From Acididesulfobacillus acetoxydans (lineage in GTDB: Bacteria > Bacillota > Desulfitobacteriia > Desulfitobacteriales > Desulfitobacteriaceae): 9,709 nucleotides of DNA. The stretch is from the NCBI RefSeq assembly GCF_900016645.1, contig NZ_CDGJ01000130.1. One strand, written 5' to 3'. The position numbers and the translations under genes are program-made. Shown here piece after piece: positions 1 to 5,958 of the stretch; the first letter of the stretch is position 1, and each line of letters opens with the position of its first letter. The notes beneath the pieces are model-generated. The model was not told the origin of the DNA. It made no database searches and worked only from the letters and a program-made list of their open reading frames with translations.

Positions 1-2
1 AT

Positions 3-230
3 CACAGAATCAAGACCCGCCGGGGTCACAAAAAGGCTATCATCGCTGTCTGCAAGATGCTCTTGACCGCTATCTGGAATATCTTGAATAAGCTGGAGCC
101 ATATACCCCCGAAGGCTTTCTGGAGCACCGCCCTGTCAATGAATCTAAGGTTCTTACAAAGGCGCAGGCTCTGGAACTTCTCAGGAAAAGAGGTTACACA
201 ATAACAGACGAATCTCCCGTAATCGTTTAA
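3..230 (+). CDS. IS110/IS116/IS902-family transposase, C-terminal part (5' end outside window)
   Basis: This is the last 75 codons of a transposase whose beginning lies left of the window. The frame opens with HRIKTRRGHKKAIIAVCK and continues with a hydrophobic stretch (AVCKMLLTAIWNIL) and a TPEGFLEHRP segment before a TAA stop. A basic R-G-x-K-K-A-hydrophobic motif followed by a long helix is typical of the C-terminal (transposase_20 side) end of IS110-type DEDD transposases, which move DNA with the help of a structured noncoding bridge RNA. The catalytic N-terminal DEDD domain and the serine-bearing motif are not visible here, so I cannot say whether the element is intact. The family call rests on pattern recognition of the C-terminus alone. 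Confidence 0.75.
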   Translation, partial: HRIKTRRGHKKAIIAVCKMLLTAIWNILNKLEPYTPEGFLEHRPVNESKVLTKAQALELLRKRGYTITDESPVIV

Positions 231-579
231 TCCTAAAACTCCCAATGTTATTTTTTGCCACCCGCAAAATGTGAATGGTTTGTTTGCTGTACGCTTTTTA
301 CTCCCTAGCCACTACCTCTTTGTTTCAAACTTCCCTCTCCAATCTCTATCCTCAAATTATATTATACCGGACAGGCCCAACCCGGACAAGCCGGAAGGAA
401 ACAGGATTTTGTAAGCACTTGTCGAACCAACAGAGTTCCTCCTGTTAACTTTCCCGCCGAATACAACCTTCGTCCTCAACACGAAATAAGGAAGTCGGCG
501 CCCCCAAAGTCCACCTCTTTGTCGGGGCGGGCGGGAAGGGAGGGTATGGCGGGATGGATGCTTCTTGCTTCTATCTTGG
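231..579. other. Gene-free stretch between IS110 end and DUF89 pseudogene
   Basis: There is no convincing gene here. The first half (231-365) is AT-rich, ends in an A/T run with TATA-like words, and may contain the right end of the IS110 element, but no inverted ends can be defined. From about 370 the composition becomes GC-richer, and one plus-strand frame stays open into the DUF89 pseudogene without resembling the N-terminus of the intact paralogue. The ATG-started frame from 519 belongs to this run-in and is not a separate gene. Confidence 0.5.
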
Positions 580-1187
580 TTGCAGTGGCCGGGAATATTA
601 TCGACATGGGGATCTTACCCCAGTATGATTTGGAGGCGAGCCTTCGGGATGCCTTGTCCGCCGGTTTTGCCCTTGACGACTATCCCGCCTTCCGGGAGAA
701 GTTGAAAACAGCCCGAAGTGTACTGATTCTTGGAGTGTACTGATTCTTGGCGACAACAGCGGGGAAATCGCCTTTGACACCCTTTTGATCGGAGAGTTGC
801 GTCGCGGGGGGGTGGAAGTCGTCTGCGCCGTGAAAGGTAAGCCTATTCTCAATGATGCGACCTTGGCAGATGCCCAGCAGGTGGGCATGGCTAAAACGGC
901 AAGGGTCATCACGAATGGAAACAGTTTTTTTAGGAACGATTCTCAAATACTGTTCTGCTGAGTTCTTGAGGGCCTTTGAGGAGGCCGACATTATTATTAG
1001 CAAGGGCCAAGCCAACTATGAGTCCCTGGAGTTCACTGAAGAAGCGGGGGAGAAGACTTTCTTTCTGCTCAGAGCCAAGTGTGAAGTGGTGGCTCAGAAC
1101 CTGGGAACGGAATTTGGAGTCATGGTGTTTCGGCAAAATCAGCCACGCCATTGGGATAAGCTGATGATGGAAGATGATGGAGGCTAA
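580..1187 (+). pseudogene. DUF89 (ARMT1-like phosphatase) pseudogene, truncated and frameshifted
   Basis: This is a damaged second copy of the gene at 7183-8046. By eye it is close to 88 % identical at nucleotide level over the first 150 bases compared. Homology starts abruptly near 580 (…VAGNIIDMG), so about the first 101 residues, including the N-terminal CxxC motif, are missing. A perfect 17-bp tandem duplication at 717-750 shifts the frame. The next section (DNSGE metal motif, ILNDATLADA) is then read in another frame until one extra T in the run at about 925-931 restores the original frame. From there …LGTILKYC, SKGQANYES and GVMVFRQNQP match the intact protein. Homology ends at about 1144, after which a foreign tail runs to a TAA stop. 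Because 17+1 equals 18, the two lesions cancel in length, but the catalytic core between them is scrambled, so the product should be inactive. Confidence 0.9.
717..750 (+). repeat. 17-bp perfect tandem duplication in DUF89 pseudogene
   Basis: The unit AGTGTACTGATTCTTGG occurs at 717-733 and again at 734-750. The intact paralogue has a single copy of the corresponding segment, so the second unit is a local duplication in this copy and is the direct cause of the first frameshift. Confidence 0.95.
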
Positions 1188-1314
1188 CCAGGATGATGGG
1201 TGTGGAGTATATGATGCAAACCCAATGTTTTATGATTATGAGGATGCGGCAGCACACTTTACGGGGTGTCGTTCAGCATGTGCAGGCAAGGAGTGGGGGA
1301 AAGAAATGGGGATG

Positions 1315-1338
1315 AAAAAGCAGCCGGAATCGGCTGCT
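1315..1338 (-). terminator. Rho-independent terminator of the sigma/GerW operon
   Basis: Read on the minus strand, an 8-bp GC-rich stem AGCAGCCG / CGGCTGCT with an ATTC loop is followed directly by TTTTT. It lies 27 bases past the GerW stop codon on the same strand, as expected for the end of that transcript. It also separates the operon from the convergent DUF89 pseudogene. Confidence 0.9.
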
Positions 1339-1364
1339 CTCCCGGGAGCTATTTCACTCACTTA

Positions 1365-1745
1365 TTATCCTCGGCATGGTCCTTCCTTGGCCCCATGATG
1401 GGCGTTCGCTTTTTCCACCAGCTCAGGAACCATTTCTATGAGCTTTTCCAGGCTGCCCGCTTTTTTAATGGGCAAAAGTTGTACTTGGTCTCCTTTGATG
1501 ACGAGAACTGCTGATGGAGCTATCCTCGCGCCTGTACCTGCACCACCGCCGGTTCCCTTGTCGCCCTTGGCATCCGTTCCGCCCCCGCCGCCTGTACCGA
1601 GACCAAAAGAGATATCAATAAATGGGATCAGGGTTGTTTCGCCTACAGTTAGGGGTTCGCCGACAACAGTCTTGGTTTTGATGAAATTCTCCAGTTTCTC
1701 AAAAAGGGTATTGATGTTTTCACTAACACTAAAGTCATCTGACAT
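1365..1745 (-). CDS. ytfJ: GerW-family sporulation protein (YtfJ)
   Basis: This 126-residue protein matches the GerW/YtfJ family. Its N-terminal helix (SENINTLFEKLENFIKTKTV) is followed by VGEPLTVGETTLIPFIDISFG, a Gly-rich linker (about residues 49-72), and the conserved GARIAPSAVLVIKGDQVQLLPI block, ending in a helix with EMVPELVEK. Members are small cytoplasmic or forespore proteins; YtfJ/GerW of Bacillus subtilis is needed for normal spore germination. The linker is long and almost pure Gly/Ala/Thr, a family trait. The ATG start is supported by AAAGGAGGG seven bases upstream, lying inside the end of the preceding DUF2953 gene. The two frames overlap by 11 bases, which points to translational coupling. 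A strong terminator follows. The ytfI-ytfJ pairing is the same as in Bacillus, which supports the call. Confidence 0.92.
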   Translation of the reverse strand: MSDDFSVSENINTLFEKLENFIKTKTVVGEPLTVGETTLIPFIDISFGLGTGGGGGTDAKGDKGTGGGAGTGARIAPSAVLVIKGDQVQLLPIKKAGSLEKLIEMVPELVEKANAHHGAKEGPCRG

Positions 1746-2418
1746 ATAGAGACCCTCCTTTGATTTTCCTTCTGAAATTAGAGATGAATATATTTCTAAT
1801 TGGTTGGGTGAAGAGGAACCCTATCACAACTAGTATTAGATAGGGCAGCCAGATCCCGCCGCCAATCAAAAATCTTCCCTCGATGATTTCCTCATCGAAC
1901 ACAGGCTGAATGTCAATATCATATCTGTGCCATAGAAGATAGATTTGACTCTTCAAAGCGTACAATAAGCCAGTATACATGGGGTCCGCAAAACCTATCC
2001 TGGCCCGCACAGACACGATTTTGGGCCGGCAGTGCTTAAGCAGCTTAACAATTGCAGAGACTGCTTTTTGGATAACGTCTCTGTCAAAGTATCGGGCCAA
2101 GCCGGCAAGTTGCTTACTTCTGACCGTCTTTCCCTTTTTGCGTGCTTCAGTCTTCTTTTCGGACTTTGCTCCGGGCGATCCCGGTCCGCGCTTGGTCTTC
2201 TTCGTGAGGCCACAGAGCGTAACATCCAGGGCGATGTTTGCATCAGAGCCTTTATAAAAATCTATCCTTACCCCGCCAAAAAGCCAGGATAGAGAGCCTT
2301 CGATCTCTGCTTCGTCAAAATATTCCCCGGAAACATGATAGCTGTAAGGTATAAAGACAATAGCGAGCAGAACTAGGCCGATAATCAGCAGAACATAACC
2401 CACGATCGATAACAACAT
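1735..2418 (-). CDS. ytfI: DUF2953 membrane protein (YtfI-like)
   Basis: This 227-residue protein has an N-terminal membrane segment (about residues 3-25, GYVLLIIGLVLLAIVFIP) and a second one near the C-terminus (about 187-206, LPYLILVVIGFLFT). Between them lies a hydrophilic domain with a basic, Lys-rich linker (about residues 72-103) and the DUF2953 features GxADPMxTGLLYAL and IxxxPxFDEEIIEGRF. The family is found in spore-forming Firmicutes beside GerW/YtfJ; its biochemical role is unknown. The ATG start has AAGAGGAG six bases upstream. The stop overlaps the start of the GerW gene. It lies 84 bases downstream of the anti-sigma gene, with the 12-bp repeat array in between. No damage is visible. 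Confidence 0.88.
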   Translation of the reverse strand: MLLSIVGYVLLIIGLVLLAIVFIPYSYHVSGEYFDEAEIEGSLSWLFGGVRIDFYKGSDANIALDVTLCGLTKKTKRGPGSPGAKSEKKTEARKKGKTVRSKQLAGLARYFDRDVIQKAVSAIVKLLKHCRPKIVSVRARIGFADPMYTGLLYALKSQIYLLWHRYDIDIQPVFDEEIIEGRFLIGGGIWLPYLILVVIGFLFTQPIRNIFISNFRRKIKGGSLYVR

Positions 2419-2446
2419 GCCGGTCTCCTCTTCGCACCTGTGAGAT

Positions 2447-2506
2447 TGTGGAAGTTACTTGGGAAGTTACTGTGGAAGTAACTGTGGAAGTAACTGTGGA
2501 AGTTAC
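2447..2506. repeat. Five tandem 12-bp repeats between anti-sigma and DUF2953 genes
   Basis: Five contiguous 12-mers occur: TGTGGAAGTTAC, TTGGGAAGTTAC, TGTGGAAGTAAC (twice), TGTGGAAGTTAC. The last unit on the plus strand contains the anti-sigma stop codon (minus-strand TAA at 2503-2505). Because GTTAC and GTAAC units alternate, neighbouring units can pair as short hairpins. The shared core GGAAGTTACTT occurs at 2450-2460 and 2498-2508, and again upstream of the sigma gene at 3714-3724. The units are too short, and there are no spacers, for a CRISPR. Confidence 0.9.
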
Positions 2507-2934
2507 TTTGCCAGAAAGAACTTCGTAGCTTTGACTAAACCTTTGGATATTCTCAGCATGGCTGATGGCGCGGCCTTGACACTTTCTTTAACGAGCATAT
2601 TGCCGGTCTTGAGCCCAGGCACATAGTCAAGAAACATTCCGGATGCCCGGATATTTTGACGTTGGATGTCACAAATGATTTCTGCTGTGCTCTTGGCTGG
2701 CTGTTCAGCTGCATTTGCCAAGATCAAGTCTTTTATCTGGTCCAGTTCTGACGGCAGACTGACCTCATAGTTTGATTTATCAAAAAGGTCCCAGAAGAGA
2801 AGTTTTAGCTCGGTTAGCTCTTGGCGGCACTCTCTGCATGTCTTTAAATGTTCTTCGACAAATAGCTTTTCAACCGGATCAATCGTACCTTCCAATAGAT
2901 CTTGGAGTAAAACCTTATCAAGTTTGCAGTCCAC
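2503..2934 (-). CDS. Zinc-finger (zf-HC2) anti-sigma factor
   Basis: This 143-residue protein begins MDCKLDKVLLQDLLEGTIDP and carries the ZAS-type motif H29-x3-C33-x2-C36 (EEHLKTCRECRQEL), with C3 as a possible extra ligand. In this family the zinc domain binds and blocks a partner ECF sigma factor. The rest of the protein shows no clear membrane helix, so a soluble anti-sigma is more likely than a transmembrane one. That is worth noting, because many such proteins sense signals through an extracytoplasmic domain. The start is GTG, two bases after the sigma stop codon, with GGGAGGGG inside the last sigma codons as ribosome site, so the two proteins are probably coupled in translation. Its stop codon sits inside the 12-bp repeat array. 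Confidence 0.85.
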   Translation of the reverse strand: MDCKLDKVLLQDLLEGTIDPVEKLFVEEHLKTCRECRQELTELKLLFWDLFDKSNYEVSLPSELDQIKDLILANAAEQPAKSTAEIICDIQRQNIRASGMFLDYVPGLKTGNMLVKESVKAAPSAMLRISKGLVKATKFFLAK

Positions 2935-2936
2935 TT

Positions 2937-3506
2937 CTACCCCTCCCAGATTCCGTCTTTGACCATGCTGACCTTGACGGTTTTCCTAGCTCTATGTAGA
3001 AGAGTTTTCACCGTGCCGAGGGGCACGTTCATGATTCTGGCGATCTCCTCATATTTCATTCCCTTCATGTGCCTCAGAAGGAGCGCCATACGCTCTTGCG
3101 GCGGCAGTTCCTTTATGGCCTTTGCCAGGGACTGACGCGTATCCTGATAGAGGGTGGTGCTCTCGGTGTTGTTGGGGGCACCTATCAGGTCCTGGATCTC
3201 GCTTCCGGCCGCAACCGTCTGGTTCAAGGATACGGCTTCCTTCTTGTCCCGGGCGAAATTCAAACACTTATTGACAGTGATCCTTTTTACCCAAGGAAGA
3301 ATGGAAAACTCCTCCTTGAAATTGTCCATGGATTTAAGAATAGATATGAATACCTCCTGGGTTAAGTCGAGGGCATCCTCTTTGTTATGGGTATAGTTGT
3401 AAGCGATGGTATAAACGTATTTCTTATACCGATCATAAAGGAGTTCCAGCCCCTGATGTTTATTCTTTTTGTATATTTTAAGAATAGCGGCATCTGAAAC
3501 ATCCAA
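2937..3506 (-). CDS. ECF-type RNA polymerase sigma factor
   Basis: Sigma-70 region 2 (about residues 20-88: LYDRYKKYVYTIAYNY, EDALDLTQEVFI, LPWVKRITVNKCLNFARD) and region 4 (about 126-178: ELPPQERMALLLRH, YEEIARIMNVPLGTVKTLLHRAR) are both complete. The product directs RNA polymerase to a special promoter set. The open frame reaches back to an ATG at 3653, giving 238 residues, but the first 49 residues resemble no sigma domain. I prefer the in-frame TTG at 3506, with GAAGGA 12-13 bases upstream, which gives 189 residues, the usual ECF size; the start is uncertain. The zf-HC2 partner follows immediately. The ECF subgroup and inducing signal cannot be told from sequence, and I could not find a convincing self-recognised promoter upstream. 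Confidence 0.88.
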   Translation of the reverse strand: MDVSDAAILKIYKKNKHQGLELLYDRYKKYVYTIAYNYTHNKEDALDLTQEVFISILKSMDNFKEEFSILPWVKRITVNKCLNFARDKKEAVSLNQTVAAGSEIQDLIGAPNNTESTTLYQDTRQSLAKAIKELPPQERMALLLRHMKGMKYEEIARIMNVPLGTVKTLLHRARKTVKVSMVKDGIWEG

Positions 3507-3642
3507 GGCCCAGGACCATCCTTCATACGATTCTGCCTTGTGGTCTTTTTGCGGGTTTGTAGGTTTGCTTAACAATGCACGGGGTTTGGCCAAAAGTTTT
3601 GGCTGCTGCGTACTTTTTTCGAAGAAATAGCTGGAACTTAAT

Positions 3643-3678
3643 AATCGACACAATCAACATAATCGACACAATCAGCAT
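3643..3678. repeat. 18-bp tandem repeat upstream of sigma gene
   Basis: AATCGACACAATCAACAT at 3643-3660 is followed directly by AATCGACACAATCAGCAT at 3661-3678, with one mismatch. It lies in the probable leader or promoter zone of the sigma operon and overlaps the alternative ATG at 3653, which makes that ATG less likely to be the true start. It could be a duplicated regulator site or simple slippage; nothing here decides. Confidence 0.85.
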
Positions 3679-3727
3679 AACCGTATAATATGTTTGTGTG
3701 ATATGCTAGGGTGGGAAGTTACTTAGA

Positions 3728-3856
3728 TTCCCCTGAAAAAGTCCGTATTTTATAACATCCAGCCAACGCCTCCGCTGGTAAACCCTTTATTCATGCGGGT
3801 TGGGTTGGATATCTTTGGCCGAAATTTCTTCGAATTAGCAGTTTTTCAGGGGACTC
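3728..3856. mobile_element. 129-bp MITE-like element or IS remnant with 8-bp target duplication
   Basis: The ends are inverted repeats: TCCCCTGAAAAA near the left end (3729-3740) pairs exactly with TTTTTCAGGGGA near the right end (3842-3853). The match extends outward to 16 bp with one mismatch (AGATTCCCCTGAAAAA versus AGAGTCCCCTGAAAAA). The element is flanked by the direct repeat TACTTAGA at 3720-3727 and 3857-3864. A weaker internal inverted pair exists (3757-3770 with 3797-3810). It carries no gene. These are the marks of a short non-autonomous transposon, or the fused ends of a deleted IS. Removing the element and one TACTTAGA restores a continuous leader running straight into the permease ribosome site, which supports a genuine insertion event. 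The family of the helper transposase is unknown. Confidence 0.72.
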
Positions 3857-3874
3857 TACTTAGAAGGAGGAAGC

Positions 3875-5122
3875 GTGGTCATCTCAGCAACGATTATCTC
3901 AGGCCTCATTCTCACCGCAGTCTTAATCATCTTTACGCTTGGCAAGAGCCCTGTCTTCCGTGTCGACCGGGCGGGGGCCGCCATCATTGGCGCGACCATG
4001 ACAGTCGCCACGGGAGTCCTGACGTTTGCTCAGGCGACAAGGGCTGTGGATTATCGGACTATCATCCTGTTGTTTGCCATGATGCTCATAACCTCTTATA
4101 TGAACATCATAGGGCTATTTGAACACCTGAGCAACTGTGCGATGCATAGACTGAAGACCCCCCGGGGCTTACTGGGGGTCGTGATCGTCCTGTCGGGGCT
4201 GTTGTCGGCGGTCCTTGTCAATGATATCGTCTGCCTGCTTATCACACCGATTATTATTTCAGTCTGTCGTCGGGCAAGAATTAACCCGGTTCCGTATCTG
4301 TTAGCCGCAGCAATGGCTTCCAATATTGGCAGCGCAGCCACACTAATCGGGAATCCGCAAAATATCTTAATCGGCAGCCTTTCCCATCTGGCCTTTGCCT
4401 GGTATTCCCTGATCGCTTTGCCGCTATCGTTAATGGGTCTGCTTTTGACGTATGTCATTTTAGAGAGAGTTTATGCTCAAGAACTTAGGGGGTCCCTTGT
4501 GTTCGCCCCTGACCAAGCCGGCCAAGCCGATCAAGCCGGGGTCAAGCCCCTGCACCGGTTTCTTCTGTTCAAAGGGGTCGTCGTTCTTTTGGGGGTTCTG
4601 ACAGGATTTTTATTGGGGATCGATCCGGCGATCGTCGCCAGCCTGGGCGCTACAGTGCTTCTGATCACGCGGCGTTTGAAACCAAACACGATCTATGAAG
4701 GGATCGATTTTAACCTCCTGGTGATCTTTGTTGGTCTGTTTGTTATCGTCGGAGGTGTTGAGCACAGTGGTTTGCTGAAACGGTTTTTGGGGGAAATAGG
4801 CCAAGGTGCTCACTTGCCGGTTTTTATGCTCCTGACTCTCGTCCTTTCAAATATCGTGAGCAACGTTCCGGCCGTTATGCTGATCAAGTTCGTCATCCCG
4901 GCGGCGCACAATTCGGTCTGGTGGGCCAATCTGGCCTTGTTCAGTACTTTTGCCGGAAACCTGACCATCACGGGGTCCATTGCCAACCTGATCGTGGTAG
5001 AAATTGCCAAGAAGAACGGGATAACCATTCGCTTTTTCGATCATCTCAGGATCGGCTTTCCGGTTACACTCGTTCTTGTGTTAGTGGGAATGGGGTATTT
5101 TAAAGTCCTCTTTGGAGTATAG
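3875..5122 (+). CDS. Ion-transporter-superfamily permease (ArsB/NhaD/CitMHS/SLC13-like)
   Basis: This 415-residue polytopic membrane protein has about 10-11 hydrophobic segments arranged as two related halves. The first half contains LVNDIVCLLITPIII and SNIGSAATLIGNPQNILIG. The second contains LSNIVSNVPAVMLIKFVIP and FAGNLTITGSIANLIVVE. Paired NDxVxxxxTP/SNxxSNVPAV segments, each followed by a Gly/Asn-rich reentrant motif, are typical of the IT superfamily (ArsB, NhaD, citrate-metal and dicarboxylate carriers). Substrate is not decidable: arsenite, a cation/proton exchange or an organic anion are all possible, and no ars or cit genes lie nearby. The start is GTG with AGAAGGAGG four bases upstream. 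A cytoplasmic loop at about residues 214-222 contains a triple QA(G/D) repeat. The gene stands alone, and its upstream region is interrupted by the MITE-like element, so its original promoter may have been displaced. Confidence 0.85.
   Translation: MVISATIISGLILTAVLIIFTLGKSPVFRVDRAGAAIIGATMTVATGVLTFAQATRAVDYRTIILLFAMMLITSYMNIIGLFEHLSNCAMHRLKTPRGLLGVVIVLSGLLSAVLVNDIVCLLITPIIISVCRRARINPVPYLLAAAMASNIGSAATLIGNPQNILIGSLSHLAFAWYSLIALPLSLMGLLLTYVILERVYAQELRGSLVFAPDQAGQADQAGVKPLHRFLLFKGVVVLLGVLTGFLLGIDPAIVASLGATVLLITRRLKPNTIYEGIDFNLLVIFVGLFVIVGGVEHSGLLKRFLGEIGQGAHLPVFMLLTLVLSNIVSNVPAVMLIKFVIPAAHNSVWWANLALFSTFAGNLTITGSIANLIVVEIAKKNGITIRFFDHLRIGFPVTLVLVLVGMGYFKVLFGV
4513..4539 (+). repeat. Three 9-bp repeats inside the permease gene
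   Basis: CCAAGCCGG, CCAAGCCGA and TCAAGCCGG follow one another in frame and encode QAG-QAD-QAG in the central loop between the two halves of the permease. Because the unit is a multiple of three, expansion or contraction would keep the frame. Confidence 0.85.
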
Positions 5123-5499
5123 GACCCAAGTCCAGTCAAGATCTAAGAAAGCATTCAACACCGCTGATAAACTTCCGTGCATCAAACAGCGTTTTCTCTG
5201 CATCTTGCGTATGAGCCTGGGCAGGAATGATGGCTGGCGGATCTACTGCAGATTGTTGGGGTAGTGGAGACAATGGCTGACAATGGTAAGGATGTTTATG
5301 AAATATGGCAGATCCTTGAGGGAATAAGATGAATCGCCGTAATCATAGGCTATAGGGGATGGGAAAAGGGCTGTACGGATTGTTCAAGATATCAGCAGCT
5401 TGCTAATAATGTGCTTCCAGGACTTCACGGGTAGAGGCAGGAGACAGAGCAAAAACTTCATCCCGATTATGGAGAGAAGTTCCCGGCATTTTTCCGGAA
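5123..5499. other. Stretch without a recognisable gene, possibly decayed coding DNA
   Basis: No start-to-stop frame here resembles a protein I know. A 19-codon frame (5274-5333, MADNGKDVYEIWQILEGIR) and an open plus-strand frame at about 5333-5433 containing GWEKGCTDCSRYQQLANN look like pieces of former coding sequence. No terminator hairpin follows the permease, and no tRNA or repeat array is visible. Confidence 0.4.
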
Positions 5500-5934
5500 A
5501 TGCTGCGCACGGAAATAATACCCCTGCTCGCTCAGAAGCGCTATGTCCCTCAAGAAGGCTTAAGCTATCTGTTTTTCAGCCGGTCAGGAGTGCCACTTGG
5601 GGATGTAAAATTCAGAAGCTGGGTAGGAGAGGCCTTAACAGGTTTGTTTACTCACTTCAATCATTCTAAGGATTTTTGGCAGGAAGTTGAACTTTATGTT
5701 CCCAAGCACCGAAGCCTGTGCCGTTGGCTCAGAGAGAATGGGCCGAGCCTCAAGTTTTTAAGCAGACACATGTCATCTACAAGTTTTTCAGACCGGTATT
5801 GCTGCCGACCTGCGTTCTATTGGATAAGCCAAATGGATAAGCCAAAACTTGTCTTTTGTAATTTCGCACAGTACAATAAAGGCAAAGGCACGCTAAATAT
5901 GAGGTTGAAAGAGCAGCAAGGGCCTCTTTATTAG
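5500..5934 (+). CDS. Unrecognised protein, probably a decayed reading frame
   Basis: I do not recognise this 144-residue frame. The middle looks protein-like (LRTEIIPLLAQKRYVPQEG, LFFSRSGVPLGDVKFRSWVG, then KDFWQEVELYVPKHRSLCRW), with aromatic and basic residues alternating and no membrane segment. The frame is open upstream of the ATG to a stop at 5404, so the true N-terminus may be earlier or lost. There is no good ribosome site at 5500. The C-terminal 40 residues look like random translation: a perfect 13-bp tandem duplication at 5821-5846 shifts the frame, and with one copy removed the frame would end at a TAA near 5893. A degraded gene seems more likely than an active one. The DUF6483 gene follows 24 bases later. 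Confidence 0.35.
   Translation: MLRTEIIPLLAQKRYVPQEGLSYLFFSRSGVPLGDVKFRSWVGEALTGLFTHFNHSKDFWQEVELYVPKHRSLCRWLRENGPSLKFLSRHMSSTSFSDRYCCRPAFYWISQMDKPKLVFCNFAQYNKGKGTLNMRLKEQQGPLY
5821..5846 (+). repeat. 13-bp perfect tandem duplication
   Basis: TGGATAAGCCAAA occurs twice in direct succession (5821-5833, 5834-5846). As 13 is not a multiple of three, it changes the reading frame of the surrounding open frame. Confidence 0.95.
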
Positions 5935-5958
5935 CCAGGACAGGTATGGAGACGTGAA

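Noticed and set aside
371..394. Similarity of GGACAAGCCGG near 384 to the 9-bp repeats in the permease gene
   Set aside because: The shared word is short and GC-rich and is plausible by chance.
598..1015. Minus-strand frames of 104 and 111 codons opposite the DUF89 pseudogene
   Set aside because: They mirror the coding strand. Similar antisense frames appear opposite the intact DUF89 copy.
1193..1315. Met-rich 40-codon frame (MMGVEYMMQTQCFMIMRMRQ) after the DUF89 pseudogene
   Set aside because: It has a weak ribosome site and no resemblance to a known protein, and the Met content comes from a run of ATG words in the DNA. Support is too thin.
1438..1749. Pro/Val-rich plus-strand frame opposite GerW
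   Set aside because: It is the antisense image of the Gly-rich GerW linker, with no start signals.
2447..2506. Possible CRISPR array
   Set aside because: The units are 12 bp and contiguous, with no spacers and no cas genes.
3793..4122. Plus-strand frame of 109 codons starting inside the MITE-like element
   Set aside because: It runs out of frame through the well-supported permease gene and has no ribosome site. It is a shadow.
5136..5330. Open minus-strand stretch with protein-like end (AEKTLFDARKFISGVECFLRS)
   Set aside because: It contains no start codon, and I cannot match it to a family. It may be a gene fragment, but the evidence is insufficient.
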